Assembly (NCBI GenBank): GCA_021234535.1 | Contig: CM037848.1 | Span: 12,257,944-12,321,943, forward strand | Reading direction: 5' to 3' | Source of the DNA: Stichopus chloronotus | Taxonomy: Eukaryota; Echinodermata; Holothuroidea; Aspidochirotida; Stichopodidae | Length of the DNA: 64,000 bases | Part shown: piece by piece, positions 1 through 13,506 of the stretch | Position numbering within the stretch: the stretch's first letter is position 1 | How the letters are laid out: each line of letters opens with the position of its first letter | Notes under the pieces: model-generated | The model's database searches: none | What the model saw: only the letters and a program-made list of their open reading frames with translations | Told to the model about the DNA's origin: nothing | Position numbers and translations under genes: made by a program

Positions 1-2648
1 CCCATTAAATAAAGAAGACTTTTTAATCCGGTGTAAATACTGGATTTGAAAAAGAATTGTTTTTTTTTTTTAAATCCAGTAATTTTTGTTACATTTGTAG
101 TAGCATCCAGTCCAGAAGCATATAAAATATGACTCCAACCTCAGGAGATGTATCAGTAAACAACTTCATCCACTTTACAAAAGCTTTATGAGATTTTATC
201 TCTTTTACTCCAAACAAAATAAAACAAAAAACAGCAATGGCTTAAAGCTGGGTTGAAAATTTGTCAGTGAAAGACAACTTCAGCGGAATTGTCATAGCCA
301 TTACAAAAAGGCTTAAGTCCCACTTTGGCATAAGTGAATATTCATATCCATTCCCAATGGTCTGTTTGATTTCAAATAACGGTGATTGACTGCTATGCTT
401 TCTTGCAGAGTCTGAATTTTGTAAGGCCAACAAACTTTTTCGAGACAATTTTCATATTAAAAACTCTCAACGATGAGTAGACAGTTCTCTTTCACATTTT
501 GTGACAGGTGATGTATCCCCCTACTCTCTGTTCCCCTGAAACACTGAAGAATAACGAATGTAGATGACCAGTTCATATTCCGTATTTAATTATGAAGCTG
601 AAGTAAAGTTGATGATATTGCAATAGTACATTTGTTTTCTGTTAAGTGAATTAGCATATCTACTTGACAAAATATCTGTTCCCTAAACAGTTAAAACAGT
701 GGACACCACCCCCGGTAATTAATGAAATATGTTGAGCTGGAAAAGTAGTATGAAACCTTTCCCACGAGAACGGCCTCCGGGGGTGATCAAAAATATCCCT
801 TCAATACATTAAACCAAGATGAAAAATTTGCTTGTTGTATACGATTTTACAATTAATTTTAATGTGAGAATTATTCCAAGTATTTCATTGCTGAAATCAT
901 TTTCAGTTTCCATAAATGAAACGTCAACCATAAACTGTTTTTTTTTTTGTCTTCAATAAGCTCATCAAACATAGTAGTATAATAGTATTATAAAAGGGCC
1001 TTACAAATGTTTCATTTCCGAGAGAATTAGATCTTTGTCAGTAACGAGGTTAATGTAATGATAAATAGTGCTGTGATATACTTCGACTAGTTTTCTAAAT
1101 GTATATTGTATAAATAATGATCCAGGGCACTGAAGCACATTTCCACGACGAGAAGCAACCGCATAAAAGGATTGTCTCCTACGTATTACAAATTCACGTC
1201 GGGTGACCACCAACTCAACCATTTTAGATCAAGGTTCAAAGCTTCTATGAAAATGATCCCAACTGAAAGGATTTGAAGGATCCACTGAAAGAATTTGATT
1301 TACATGGGATGTGTGTCGATTATAGATTTATTAATGAACATGAGCAGCATGTCTGTTATTGTGTTTGGTTGCGTTTCAGGTGATCACCTTATCATATTTC
1401 TTTCGTTCAATTTTTCGGCCCGCTAAGCTGCAAGAAATAAAGTAACGGTTCACATTCGAACAGCAGCAGAGACCTCTATGTGACAAGATTGATAGGAAAA
1501 CATCGGTAATTAAGAAATGCATTGCATTTTAACAATTTCCACAAAAATGTCACCTATAAATATTCAATTGCCTAATTAAAATATTAAGTAGGCTCATTCT
1601 CAGGAAAAATTTGCATATGGCTTTAGGCATGAAAGACAAATGTTGTTCAACGTAGGTTTACCTGTCTAGTAGACGATTTTTGTTAAGCGTCTTTAAGGGA
1701 TAACATGTAAAATTGTATCAAGGTAAAAATGTACGAAGTGGCAATTTGTTGTACTTTTTGACAGTGCAGTATAGTAAGTCTCCAACTTAGCTGCACGCAC
1801 AAACAATTATACATAACGGGTACAGCTAGGTCGTCTCGTCCACTATAGCTGGTACATGCATAGGATATATGTACCTCCATTGCATTCATTGATTCGGCAT
1901 GAACGAGATCTTTGTCGTGCATTACTTGTTGGCCAATTAGCATTCAGTTACTTTCTAACGTGATTAAGGTAAATTTTATTTTAAATATTTAACAGAATTT
2001 CACATAACGCCGTGTGAAAAGCAAGTTTTGTCAAATCTCAAGGGTGACCTTCGCTGATTTGATAAGATTTGACGTGCTCCTTGAGCCCCCAAGATCTACC
2101 AAATTAAGCAGCATATAGCCCCGAATGTAGCATGAGAATAATTTCACATACCCTATTTAAAAGTCCAGGGGATGAGGGCTTTCGCTCGTCAGAGCGGGTC
2201 GATAAGTGTTTGTTTTGCATATCGGACTTACATAGAATAATTTCCTTGTGTTTGTAGATGACATTAAGGCTTGCGTTAGCGCCATAGGCCCCTCTCGACC
2301 AATGAGATGGTTCTCATCCCCGCGCAATACCAGGTCTTCATAAATATGAGAGGGGTTTAATCCGAACAAATAAAACATAATACGATCTTATCCGATTTGA
2401 AAGAAAGGCATAACAATACAAGCGGGCAGAGAACATTGAATAAAATGTTGAATAAGAGCTACATGAAAAGTAGCAATTTCCTGCAGAGTACGTTAATGTA
2501 GTTATTACATAACGCTGCTCAGATTATTCTAAATTGCAAAGGCAATTCTCCAAGGTGAAACTCTTCTGATAGATCAGAACAAGTCTAACGATTCCTCCTT
2601 GGTTGTGTTATGTTGTTTGTGACTTGTCTCTTGTCATGATCCACTTAC
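1..2648. other. Non-coding stretch left of locus A
   Basis: AT-rich sequence with poly-T runs. I see no convincing coding exon on either strand; open frames are short and lack recognisable domains. In particular I found no fucosyltransferase exon 2, which would be expected here, downstream of the minus-strand exon 1 of locus A. Confidence 0.6.
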
Positions 2649-3121
2649 CTTCGTAGGTTTTCCCACTTCCACTCTCCAACGTGATAGAGAATTACCGCAT
2701 CCATTGTCTTCAGTTTGGAGTAATCCATACTATGATAAAAAACTAAGGAACAATTTTCTGCCGGACAGAAGAATCTTCCACTTGGTGGTTTCATATGCAA
2801 AGCGCTGCCCATTACCTGGACGTGTTTGACACAAGGGGTGGTATCATATTCTTTGTGAGCACCATGTACATGTACGCTTTTATTAGGAATATATCCAGCT
2901 GATGAATCAACATTATCTACATTCTCCACATCCACTACCTTCGTGCCTTTTATATTGATTATGTTCTTCTTGAATGGCAATTGTGTCACTGGTGAAGCTT
3001 TTTTATATCTGGAGAGCAAAGCCATTTCCAAAATTAACACAAAGATGAGAGTTGTTGTCAACCTTATAGTTTTGGAACGACATAAGGTTACTGCAGTGTC
3101 AGAGGAGCCTACTGAAGCCAT
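2649..3121 (-). CDS. Locus A: fucosyltransferase exon 1 only (partial)
   Basis: This is the N-terminal exon of an alpha-1,3-fucosyltransferase (GT10), a Golgi type II membrane enzyme family. From the ATG at 3121 it reads 157 codons plus two bases. A basic cytosolic tail is followed by a hydrophobic anchor (about residues 18-38, with TLIFVLILEMALL), a stem, and the conserved block with FFCPAENCS, SMDYSKLK and DAVILYH. It ends at an AG|GTAAGT donor (exon end 2649) in phase 2, exactly like the complete genes. An upstream in-frame extension to 3241 exists, but the ATG matching MASV in locus B fits better. No exon 2 lies in the remaining 2.6 kb to the left edge, although introns of the other copies are 0.75-1.74 kb. 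It is therefore either a gene with a longer intron crossing the edge or an orphan exon. The sequence is clearly diverged from the array copies. Confidence 0.75.
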
Positions 3122-6100
3122 ATTGCCAAGCACAAAGAAGTAAGGAAATGTTGAAAACAATCCTGTTGTATTTGGTTTGATAGTTCGTGGTGTATTGTGG
3201 AGACAATTTGCTACAGAAGGCGTAGAACTAGAATGCGACAACTATCTCATCAATATTCATAATCAGAGATATTCACAACTGACAATATTCAAACGACAGC
3301 TGCAACAGCAGTAATCCCAGCCAACATCGCCATACACAGTGAGTTTGCAACTTATTACTAAGTATCCATACAACACGGTATTCACAACAGCCTAAAATAC
3401 CAGTCTATCGTATCATTGTATTGTACTTCTAACGACTAACTGCTAACTTGCTTAACTCGGATGTTTTACTGGGAGCAGCAGACAAGAATCGCTCAAATCC
3501 AATAATTAAAAACAATCCTTCCAAGCTGAATCACTCCACATTGAGGGTTTGCACGAAGTGGGACGAACGTCAATGTAAAAAGCACAGAAAATATTCTAAC
3601 ACAAACTACATGTATACAACAATAAGCAACGAGTACCTATACCACGATGCCCCTTTCGTTATGGGTACGGTTACTAGACTACAGGGTGTATTTGTTTTGT
3701 ATCTACAGAACAGATCTGCTTTTGTATCTACGTTTGTATTAAGGAACAGCTGTATGTGTTCATGAATGTCCGTCGATCCATATTTCCATATCTATGGCGA
3801 TGCTGTGGCCAAGTGGGTTAATGTTGTGGCTTTTGAAGCAATGAAACTTAGCAACTGGAATGTTCGTAAGACGGGTTTATCGTCGAAACGTAATCTAAGG
3901 TTTTCAAATCTGAACTGACCTTGTGAGAGTAAAGAATGATGTTTCAAAATTGGTCGGTGGTAGTCAATCTATATAAAGTTGTAACTCCATAAGCCACAGG
4001 CTTTTTCCACACTTGCGTTGCCACTTTGTGTTGTAAATAATCGCCCCTGAAGGTCTGAATTAAATTTAATTTAAAATATATTTGAACATATCTGCACAGT
4101 CCGATTATACGAGCCAAGGCAAACCACACTGACTTTTCAGTATGCAAAAATCTCTAACGTCTTTAATCAATGTATTTCGTTATACAACTCGGAGACAACA
4201 GGGGTGTTCGGATATGGAATGGAAACTTTCATCAGCAGACAAGGTTTTTTGTGCAAATTCCAGCAGGAACAATGTCCACTTTTTACTAAAGCTATAACGA
4301 AATTCCAATGGCGTAATCGCAGGAATCATGACTAGGGCGGGTGTGTCCATTTACTCAGTGACAGCTCTTGATCTTCTCTGGGGGAATGAGTATTTTAGAA
4401 TAATTTCTCCCTTTTCATTAATAGAGATGTCATTCTGAAATCAATGTTCAGACTTTGATTTCAAAAATAAACCACCTCAAAGTGTCTCAAACCTTGCTTC
4501 TATTACTTCTGGTTTTGCTTGTTTCACAATTATGTAATAGTATTCTTCACAGGTTCCTACAAAAGTTCAACTCAAGCTTGAAATGAAAATAAACAACAAA
4601 AAGAGAATGCGACACAGCAAACAAATGGTCGTTTAAAGTCACTATATTCTTACATGGAACAGTGTCAAAGATAGCAACACAGTGTTCTTTATAATAAACA
4701 TATTGCACAAACACATATACCTTTCATAACCGATTAACTTAACGTCACTAAATACCATGGAGACTACTTGAGAATAATGTCATACCTATGCTGCATGCTG
4801 TCCTTTACATATACGAAACATTGTACCGATTCGCATTAACATCCAAAAAAGTTAAGCAAAAGTATCATTTTGCCTTGTTGCAAGTTGCAATTATAAATTT
4901 AAGGACTGTTTGTGTGAAGAATGAAAGGAAATGCTACGTAGAATCACGACAACGCATCATACATATAACACGAATTGATGTTCTTTGTCAATTGCTTTTT
5001 TTTTTTTTATCAAAGTTCGGCTTCATCAGCACCCTCCTGGCATATTTCTTTTACATGGTCTAGGCCAGTGAATTGGTCATCGTTAACAGACTATACCATA
5101 TAAAACGTAAGTCAAGATGACCAGCCTTGCAGATTTCTGGTATATTCATGGTAAGAAGAAAGTGTCTCTGCTTTCCAAAAAGAACACTAAGTTCGTCGTA
5201 AATACAAGCAGATATTCAATCACTTTAATGTACATGCTTATCAGTGTATGTTAGTCCATTATTTCATTGAAGGATGTCATCACACCTTTCACACACCTGT
5301 CGTCAAAGGACAGGGATGAACTTACTAGATGAACGGGACCAAACCTAAGGGAAACATCTACTATTTGAAAGGGAAGTTTTCTGACTAATTTGGCGAATAA
5401 ACAAAGATTTTTTATGGACTTTCATACATCATGGTTTTTCCAAGAATGGGCAATTATGAAACCCGACTTTGATACAACGTATCAGTAGTACTCAACGCCG
5501 AAAGAGAATACGATTCTCATTGATCGTGTCAGCTGATGGATTACCTCAGTTTGCTCGAAGGCTATATGATGTAATCAGCGGAATATTAACTTTAAACTTT
5601 GTTGACAATTTGAAGGGCGAATATTGTCCCATCTGAAGTTAGGCTTCAACAGGTCCATGTTTCTGCCGGGTGCCGGTCTTGCTCGGTACTGGAGGAGGAA
5701 GGGCCCCGTGCTGCGATTGGCCGACTACCTGTATACGCAGCAGAAATCGGAATGTAATCTGCTAGCTTCCGGCCGATGACTGGTGACTGATGACTGGTGA
5801 ATGTACATCAATATTAAAGTCGCCGTCACACTTGGGTGATTACAACTGCTCAAAACTGCTTCACACATATGTTGTCTTGTGATTCTAAGCACTAGCGCTG
5901 AAGCTTTACTACATGTTGAAAATGAAGTACGAGGGAATGGAAAAGACAAGTGTACAAAGAATAACAAAGAAAGTTAAGTAAAGTTAAAGTAAAGAAACTG
6001 AGTGTGGGAAACAAAAACTCGTCTGTCGATGTTGTTTCCTCTTTGATAAAGTTATGGGTCTTATTTCCCCTCTCTTTTATAATCTTTTTGTGAACATTTT

Positions 6101-6540
6101 TATGCATGCACGCCTTCAATACTTTCTGTTATGTACAGAAAAATACTCCCTAAAACGATTCAAAATGCGAACAAGTTGTATTATTGTAATTTATTCGAAG
6201 TATCTAAAGACTCCACTCAATTTCACCATACCGTAATGCCGCTGAATCTGGCAATACTTCTGGTAGTTTAATGTTCCTTTGTAGAGATGATGAATAAGCT
6301 AGAAACCGTTCAATTGTGGTTGAAGAGATTAAAAACGAAAAAGAAGAAGCCAAGAAAAACGAAGAGGGAAGCTTGGATCTGGTTAATGTATCTGATTGTT
6401 AAATCTGGTTGATTACAATTCCCAAAATATTTAACTTTTCCCTCATCAGTGCATTTACATGCCATACTTTCTTAATAAGCTAAAGGTATTCATTTATGTC
6501 AATTAAGCAGTTTCGAGTTTTGTGTCACTTTCTCTGAAAG
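3122..6540. other. Intergenic stretch between locus A and the LINE
   Basis: AT-rich, with no convincing coding exon. The only structure I note is a tRNA-like SINE candidate near 3.8 kb. Open frames of 75-105 codons here have low-complexity or unremarkable composition and no recognisable motif. Confidence 0.5.
3793..3885 (+). repeat. tRNA-like sequence, probable SINE head
   Basis: The stretch contains TGTGGCCAAGTGGGTTAATG, which resembles the A-box region of tRNA-Ser/Leu, followed about 50 bases later by GGTTTATCGTC, a weak B-box look-alike. Arm pairing is too poor for a working tRNA. A similar sequence occurs on the opposite strand near 22.9 kb, which suggests a dispersed tRNA-derived SINE family. 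Confidence 0.3.
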
Positions 6541-7089
6541 CGTGGCAGCTAAACACACCTGGGATCAAAGCATTGTTTTTGTTGACTGTGAGCGCTGTCT
6601 GTGGCTGGCTCCAGTTTCCCTGTCGATTTTAATTTCTTTTAGACCGCTTGAGGTTTTTGTATCTACATTTAATGTTAGCGGGGTCGTGGTTGCTTGCTTG
6701 CCGTGCAGGAAGAGTGGTTGCTGTTTTGTTTTCTTGTTCCAGGCTGGAGTTTTGGCCTCTTTTCATCTCTGTTTTGGTTTGGACGTCGTCGTTTAGCTTT
6801 GGTTACCGTGTGACCGCTTCCGCGAAGTTTTTAGTCTTCATGGCTTTAACATGAGATTTCATGCTCACTTTGCCCAAATTCGCAACGAAAGCCGTGTTCA
6901 ATAAACAATGATATTTCTCCATACAACGACTTGGGATACTTAGGGCCAGGACCAGAAGGGGAACAAAAGGTGGTAGACGATTGAACAGTAACCTCTTGCA
7001 GACTTCTCTTGTTAACTCTGTAAATCCTCCCATTGCTGGTTCTGGTGGAATAACAGCTCAAAAACAGTTTTACCCGCTACAAACTTCTA

Positions 7090-10000
7090 CATGCTCCATG
7101 TTCGCTGTGGATGTAGACCGCGCACTGGAACTTTAAGTCGTTCAACTCAGGACGAAGTGCGGCCTTCGAACCTCATTTATCCTGTTTTACGCAACCCAAC
7201 CTATTGCGGTAAACTTTTAATGACTCTGTTGAATGCCAGATCTGTTAGAAATAAAACTACAGCTATTTATGACAAAATTGAGAGTGGTAATGTTGACATT
7301 CTGGCGATTACAGAAACATGGCTTTCCCAGGATCAAGCTGAACCCATCATTAACCAGCTTACACCAAGTGGGTACACATTTTATAATGTCCCTCGTCAAT
7401 CAGTGACAAGAGGTGGTGGACTGGGACTGGTTTTTCAGTTCCAACATAAGTATCAACTTGAAGGACCATAAATTTAAGACCTTTGGAAACATTTTTTTTT
7501 GCAACTAAGCGATTCATGATTTGTCAGCCACGGTACTGATATTATATCGGCCTCCAGTCTACTCTGGTAACTCTAATAGAGAGTTTATTGATGAACTTAC
7601 TGATATATCTTTGTCATCAAAGGAACTTGTTATCATGGGGGATTTTAATCTACATCTTGATGATGAACTCTCAAGTGAGATTCAGCGTTTTGATAATCTC
7701 CTCCAATCTCCGAATTATACTTCACTCATCAAAGAACCTACTCATTCTTCTGGTCATTGCTTAGACAATGTGATTACAAGGACTTTCCAGCTCTGTCCTT
7801 CAATACGTCAGTTACTCCGTCATATATCTCGGATCATCATTTCATTGATGTTTTTCTTAGCATCAAAAAAACCGGATCCAATAAACAAGGTAGTCGTTTC
7901 ACGAAATTTTGAGTTCGATGGACATTACTGCTTTCTGTCGAGACATTACAGCTCTCCAGCTACATGATCATAACCTAACAAGTGTTTCGGATGCCATCCA
8001 GATTTATAATGCTGGTCTAAGTGACATATTGGAGAAACACGCCCCTCTTTTGACCAAAAGGATAACGGTGAGGCCAAGTACGAAATGGTACAATCCGATC
8101 ATTCCTCGGGAAAAAGTACGTCGCAGACGACTTGAGAGTAAAGCCCAGAAATCTGGTTTACTCTCTGATCTAATAGCTCACAAAGCCTAAGTTAAATACG
8201 TCATTTCTCTTTGTAATATGGCCAAAAAAGAGTATCACAGAAACAGAATTATTGAGTCAAAATCTGACAAAAGAAAACTCTTTAACATAGCGAATTCACT
8301 GCTTAAAAGTAAAGATGATGATGTCTATCCGTCTGATTTGGATTTTCAGAACCTCCCCAACAAGTTCGCCGAATTTTTTAAGACCAAGGTGTTAAATATA
8401 TCTGCCGTAACTGAGTCCAGTCTGATGGAGACTAGTGTTGACAAAGATCTAAGCGAAATGCTTAATATTTATGCTGCAAGTAGCCTCTGTTCATTCAAAG
8501 AAGCAACCGTTGATGAAATCATCACTCTAATCTCTAATTCCTCCAGTGCATACTGTAGTTTTTATCCTTTTCCAACAAACTTAGTTAAACTGTGCAGTGC
8601 TAACCTAGCACCTTTCCTTGTAAAAATTGTTAATACGTCTTTGAATACTTCAATATTTCCATCAATTATGAAACAGGCAATTGTGAAACCCTTACTAAAG
8701 AAGTCAGGTTTAGATGTTAATGACTTAAAACATTACAGCCCCGTGTTCAACTTGAGTTTCATTTCTAAACTTTGTGAGAGGGTTGTGGCCACTGAACTTA
8801 ATGATTACCTTGTTGTAAATAATTTGGTTGAAAAGTTTCAATCGGTTTATAGACGCTTTCATTCAACGAAGACAGCTCTACTGCGTGTACACAATGACAT
8901 TTTGAGTAGCCTAAATGAAAAGAAGGCAGTTGCACTTGTGTTACTTGATCTAAGTGCAGCACCTTATAAACCATGAAATTTTGTTGAAGCGTCTCTCAAC
9001 ACGTTTGCTCATTAAAGACCAAGCACGTCGCTGGATACAGCCATATTTGAAAGACAGAACTCAAAGGGTAACTGTTGGTGGTATTGAATCTGATCCTATT
9101 ACATTGGATGGTGGTGTTCCCCAAGGCTCTGTATTGGGTCCGCTTTTATTTGCATTATATACTTCATCTCTAAATGACGATAAAACTGAATTTCTTATCA
9201 TTGGTAGTAAGTATAATATCACGAAAACCCCGTCCTTATCTTTAAATGTTAACATATAAATATTTGCTGTTCTTCTAACGTAATAAAACTAGGTGCAATA
9301 TTTGGTTCTGAAATGTCAACTGAGAAGTTTGTTACATCTAAATGTAAGAGTGCAATGTATTACCTTAAATCTATTGCTCAGATTCGTCACTTTCTAGATG
9401 AGGATGCTACTAGAACTCTTATTCATGCTCTTGTAATTTCTAGATTAGATTACGCTAATTCCCTCCTAATTGGGTTAACAAAATGTACATCAGACGGCTT
9501 CAATTAATTCAGAATTCAGCGGCTAGGGTTATAACTCGTTCATCTTTTAGGGATCATATTAAACCTATTTTATACCGATTACACTGGTTGCCTGTTGAAT
9601 ACCGTATGCGTTTTAAAATACTACTCCTGTTTTAATTGTCTTAAAAGAGCTGCCCCTGATTATCTAATTTAACTAAAATATCTATGAGCCGAATCGTACT
9701 TTAAGGTCTTCCTATAAGTTCCTATTATAAGTGCCCGAATCATTTTCTAAGTTTGGAGATCGGTCTTTTGATGTCTATGCTCCTAAAGAATGGAATCAGT
9801 TACCGCTTGTAATTAGATCTGACCCTTCTCTGTGCTCTTTTACACGAAATTTAAAGACTTATGTTTTTAGAAAGCATTTTATTGATTTCTGCTGACAATG
9901 TTGGTTTTTACGTTCAGTTCATTTTTTCTTCATCTTTTCATTTTATGGCCTTCTTATATTGATTTAAGTTTTAAGGTTTTGTTTTAGGCTTTGTTTTTAT

Positions 10001-10093
10001 TTTTATGTTTCATTGTATTTGTATTCGATATCCTTGTAAAGCACTTAGAGCTTACTTTTAGAATAAGTGCTATAGAAGTGTAATAATAATAAT
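7090..10093 (+). mobile_element. Dead L2/CR1-type non-LTR retrotransposon
   Basis: Remains of one LINE ORF2 read in several frames. At 7218-7470 the endonuclease start is visible (NARSVRNKT, then DILAITETWL). Its second half follows at 7521-7800 (YRPP, MGDFNLHL). The linker and fingers run 8218-8976 (LPNKFAEFF, VKPLLKK, LKHYSPV, FQSVYRRFHSTKTALL). The reverse transcriptase continues at 8954-9170 (DGGVPQGSVLGPLLF). The C-terminal region is at 9313-9893 (RLDYANSLL, LQLIQNSAARVITR, LHWLPV, PKEWNQLP). Lesions include frameshifts near 7.5 kb, 7.9 kb, 8.2 kb and 9.5 kb, a deletion after LDLSAA, and loss of the catalytic YADD segment between LFALYTS and DDKTEF. The element ends in a stem-loop and a TAA tail, typical of L2/CR1-like elements. 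The 5' end is uncertain and may reach about 6.5 kb. It cannot be autonomous. Confidence 0.85.
10040..10071 (+). other. LINE 3' stem-loop
   Basis: A perfect 8-bp stem (AGCACTTA with TAAGTGCT) encloses a 16-base loop, 9 bases before the TAATAATAATAAT tail at 10081-10093. A 3' hairpin followed by a short repeat is what L2/CR1-like reverse transcriptases recognise, so it marks the element's 3' end. Confidence 0.65.
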
Positions 10094-12909
10094 TATGCTG
10101 AGTGAGATAACTGTGTAAGCTTAGTTGACTTAAATGATGTTACTTGGTGAATAATATTGATATTGGAATCGCCTAATAAAGGAATGAAATACCTTTGAGC
10201 TAATTCGGTTGCGCATCTTTATCGATTTGTTGGGGTCTGAAAGTGTTAGCAATAATTAAATTAAACCCACACCTTTTATCTGACATTGGTCTTTTGTACT
10301 TTATGTTGAAGGTGAGAATACACACAAATGTGTGAAAACCTCAAGACTACTTTGTTTTTGAATACCTTTTGAGCATCCCTCTGTGGGTTATTTGCGCATT
10401 AGTCCCCTACTTACCAGTGCAGGACCTGGTTCTGCTAAAGTAATTGCTTGACTTAAAAATAACGTTCTCATAATTCTCAGGAATGTTCAAATACTTTACC
10501 TACAGGGGCCAGTTTTGCTAAAATTGTTTTAGCCACTTACAATATAGTTTTTATTATGACACTCAATATTCTTAACAAGTACAGAATGGTTGTCTAACCT
10601 TAGTTGCACAAACTTTGTTTTCATATGACTACAGAGGCAACAAATTTGTAACATGACAAACTTATTTTGTCATTATATACCAACACAGTTATAGTTGTCC
10701 CATATATAGCTTGAGTTTCTACAGATTTCGTACATTTTCTGACAATATACTCAACAGATACATGAGAAACTGAAGCTGAAATTGGTAAAATGCAGTGTGC
10801 AGGCTATTTCGTCATTTTACATATGTATGATAAATTTCTAACTGCTCAAATCAATGCACCTACCTAATAACTGATTCCACTTCAGCAAAACTGGCAAAAT
10901 TCCTTGAGGCATTTCACGCAGTTATTATAAACAAGTCTGATGGCGAATGAATATGAATATTTGAGCAACCATCATGATCTCTGAATTTGAACATGTCATC
11001 TAGTATGCTGAAATGTATAAATGGCACATTTTAAAGGCAGTATTGTTTAACTGTTATCTTACGCTTACCTAGAGATTCCACTGTCTGCTTTTTATCTGTC
11101 AGATTGTCATGTGTTTGCGTCTCCTCCGAAATTTGATTTATTCTTCAAAAGATTGCTGTTTTTCAAACATATACTCCAAACTCAATTGGCAGATAATTCA
11201 ATTTTGTAGGAATATTACAGGAGTCATTTTGTTGCAAGTGATGACATGCTTTAATGCTGCAGATCAGAGCCTACACAAAATACACAATCATGTGTAGTTA
11301 CAATGTGATACAGATGAATTATTTTTAAACAATATCTTGTACATTCTTTAGATTGCCGTAGGCACATACGGTGTAGCTAAGCAATACACATAACTGTAGT
11401 ACTTCAGGTGAAAAAGAACCACAAGAAATAGATTGTACTGTGAACGCTAATTTTCGCGTAAGCAAAGAAAATTCTACAGTCTACTTGTGTCATGTGCATG
11501 GATTTGGTGCATGAAATCATAATGAAAGCATCGTTATGCACCATATGCATACTGTACTGTGATATATACAGTACTGGACCCGCCATCCACTGTTCTAAGT
11601 ATACAACTGGAGTGTAGTCAACCTTTATCCTAAGCACAGTCATGCACTGTGTTACATGAAAATTAATATCATTCCAGGTACCGAACAGTGAGAATTATAA
11701 TTATTTCAAACATTACTTCAAAGGGTGTACAGTAAAATCAATCTTTGTCACACTGAAACATTTTTTTTCAAAGGGTGATTAATGAGTGGACCAATTACTT
11801 GAACACAGCATATGCATGGTTCTCACTATAGTAGTGTGAATGTGTTTAAGAATGCGTTAGATAATTTCTTTAAGGTTAGCAGAAGGTGTTAGGGTTTTGT
11901 ATTTGTCTTTTCTCCCTCAGGGTCTGTCCCTCGTCATCATTTTTTTCATCTAAATTAACTATCATCTCAGTTCACAGGTATCAGCATGGAGCGTGTGAAA
12001 AACATATCATAGTGAGGCATAAAATGTTTCTACATTTAAAAGAAGTTGGATACGGTACTGTACCAATGTTCACCCTCTGAGTGCGTCACTTAAATTACAG
12101 ATCACCATGGAAGACTACTGTGATGGTGAAAATTATTATTTTTATTGTTATTAATTATTATTATGTTATTACTGTTATTCAAAAGTTAAAACACTCTACA
12201 GTTTGCTAGGACTGGAGAGCCTTGCTTACAAAAATGTGGACCCTGTAAACAGTTTTCCGTCAGTTGGATGTTGGCCGGTTATTGTCCAATTGGTCAGAAT
12301 CAGGTCACGTAGTTGTCAGACTGGCAGGCCTAGCCTATATACAAGTAGTAATGCTTCATAAAAGGGGCCTAATCCTACCTTCTAAATGTTACACACGGTC
12401 GGTCCATATGATGTTTCAGGAGATGGTTAGCAAACTCTGCGTGGGACGACTTTCCATCTCCAGCATCTTCAGATGACTCAAGTGTTCTATTTTGCTCAGC
12501 CCATGAAGGTAAAGAAGTCAGTAAATGAACTTTGGTACCCTCTCGTTTTGCTCGATCGAGGCTGTAGGCCTAAGCACGTTTAGACGGTGGCTTACCACTC
12601 TTTGGTCTCCCCCTTGGTCTATTCGGAGGAGGTTTACCTGCTTCTTTCTTCCACGTTCGGAACTGTTTACAACTGTCCTTGTAGCACAATGTGGATTGGC
12701 CGTGGATAATACGTACAGACTACACATAAATATATGTACACCATCTCTCCCACATAGTTGCTTGAAGCTCTCACTCTTTGCGGTTACTGTTTTGAGCGAG
12801 GGAACAATAATCGCGCATGGGCACTAAATTAAGTGTACGCCTTCCACATGCAATAACGATTTCTGGCCTTTAAATGGTGGTGTCTATTGACCAGGACGCA
12901 GGCTCTAGT
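10094..12909. other. Intergenic stretch right of the LINE
   Basis: AT-rich with scattered simple runs, including an ATTATT-rich patch near 12.13-12.18 kb. I see no coding exon or RNA gene. Frames up to 100 codons (for example 12525-12827) have no family signature and overlap opposite-strand frames. Confidence 0.5.
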
Positions 12910-13500
12910 TTTTTTGTTTTACCAAAAATCATGAAATTTCACCCAATTAACTATTAGCGTGATATACTGTATGTTCATTATTGTGTTCATGGGAAGGGCC
13001 TTGCAAAATGTTGCATATAATGGCTCAAATAACTCTCAAGACATGGTGGAAATCCGAAATTTTGGGCAAAATTGGCTGTTTTCCTAAAAATCAACAAATT
13101 TCACTGGATTTACCATTACAGTAATATTATGTTGAAAAATGTGTTCTCGGGTAAGTCCTTACAAAGCATTGAGTTAATTGGTCTAATTATTCTCAAGATA
13201 TGCTGGAAATACAAATTTGGGGGCGAAATTGACTTTTTTCCAAAACAATCAGCACATTTCCTATCTTTAGTATGGACGTTATATAACTTGAATATTACAT
13301 ATATTGCATATTACAAATTTTGGATTAAATGCTCAAATACTTTTCAAGTTATGCTGGAAATACTAATTTTGGGGCAAATTGACTTTTTCCTCAAAAATTT
13401 ACCATTGAACAATGAATGTTGGACATTTGGGATCAGCTCAATATTACCACGTTTAAACTTAATCGCTTATATACTTTTCATGATAGTCTGGAGAAACCAT
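12910..13500. repeat. Diverged tandem repeat, about 150-bp period
   Basis: The motif TCTCAAG followed by a GCTGGAAAT-like block and a GGGGCAAATTGACTTTTT-like block recurs. Anchors are at 13034, 13191, 13342 and, weakly, 13476, giving spacings of 157, 151 and 134 bases. Copies are clearly diverged. A 144-codon plus-strand frame inside it (13072-13506) is a by-product of the repeat. Confidence 0.7.
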
Positions 13501-13506
13501 TATTGA

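Noticed and set aside
13072..13506. 144-codon plus-strand frame
   Set aside because: Lies wholly inside the 150-bp tandem repeat and has no domain; an artefact of repeat periodicity.
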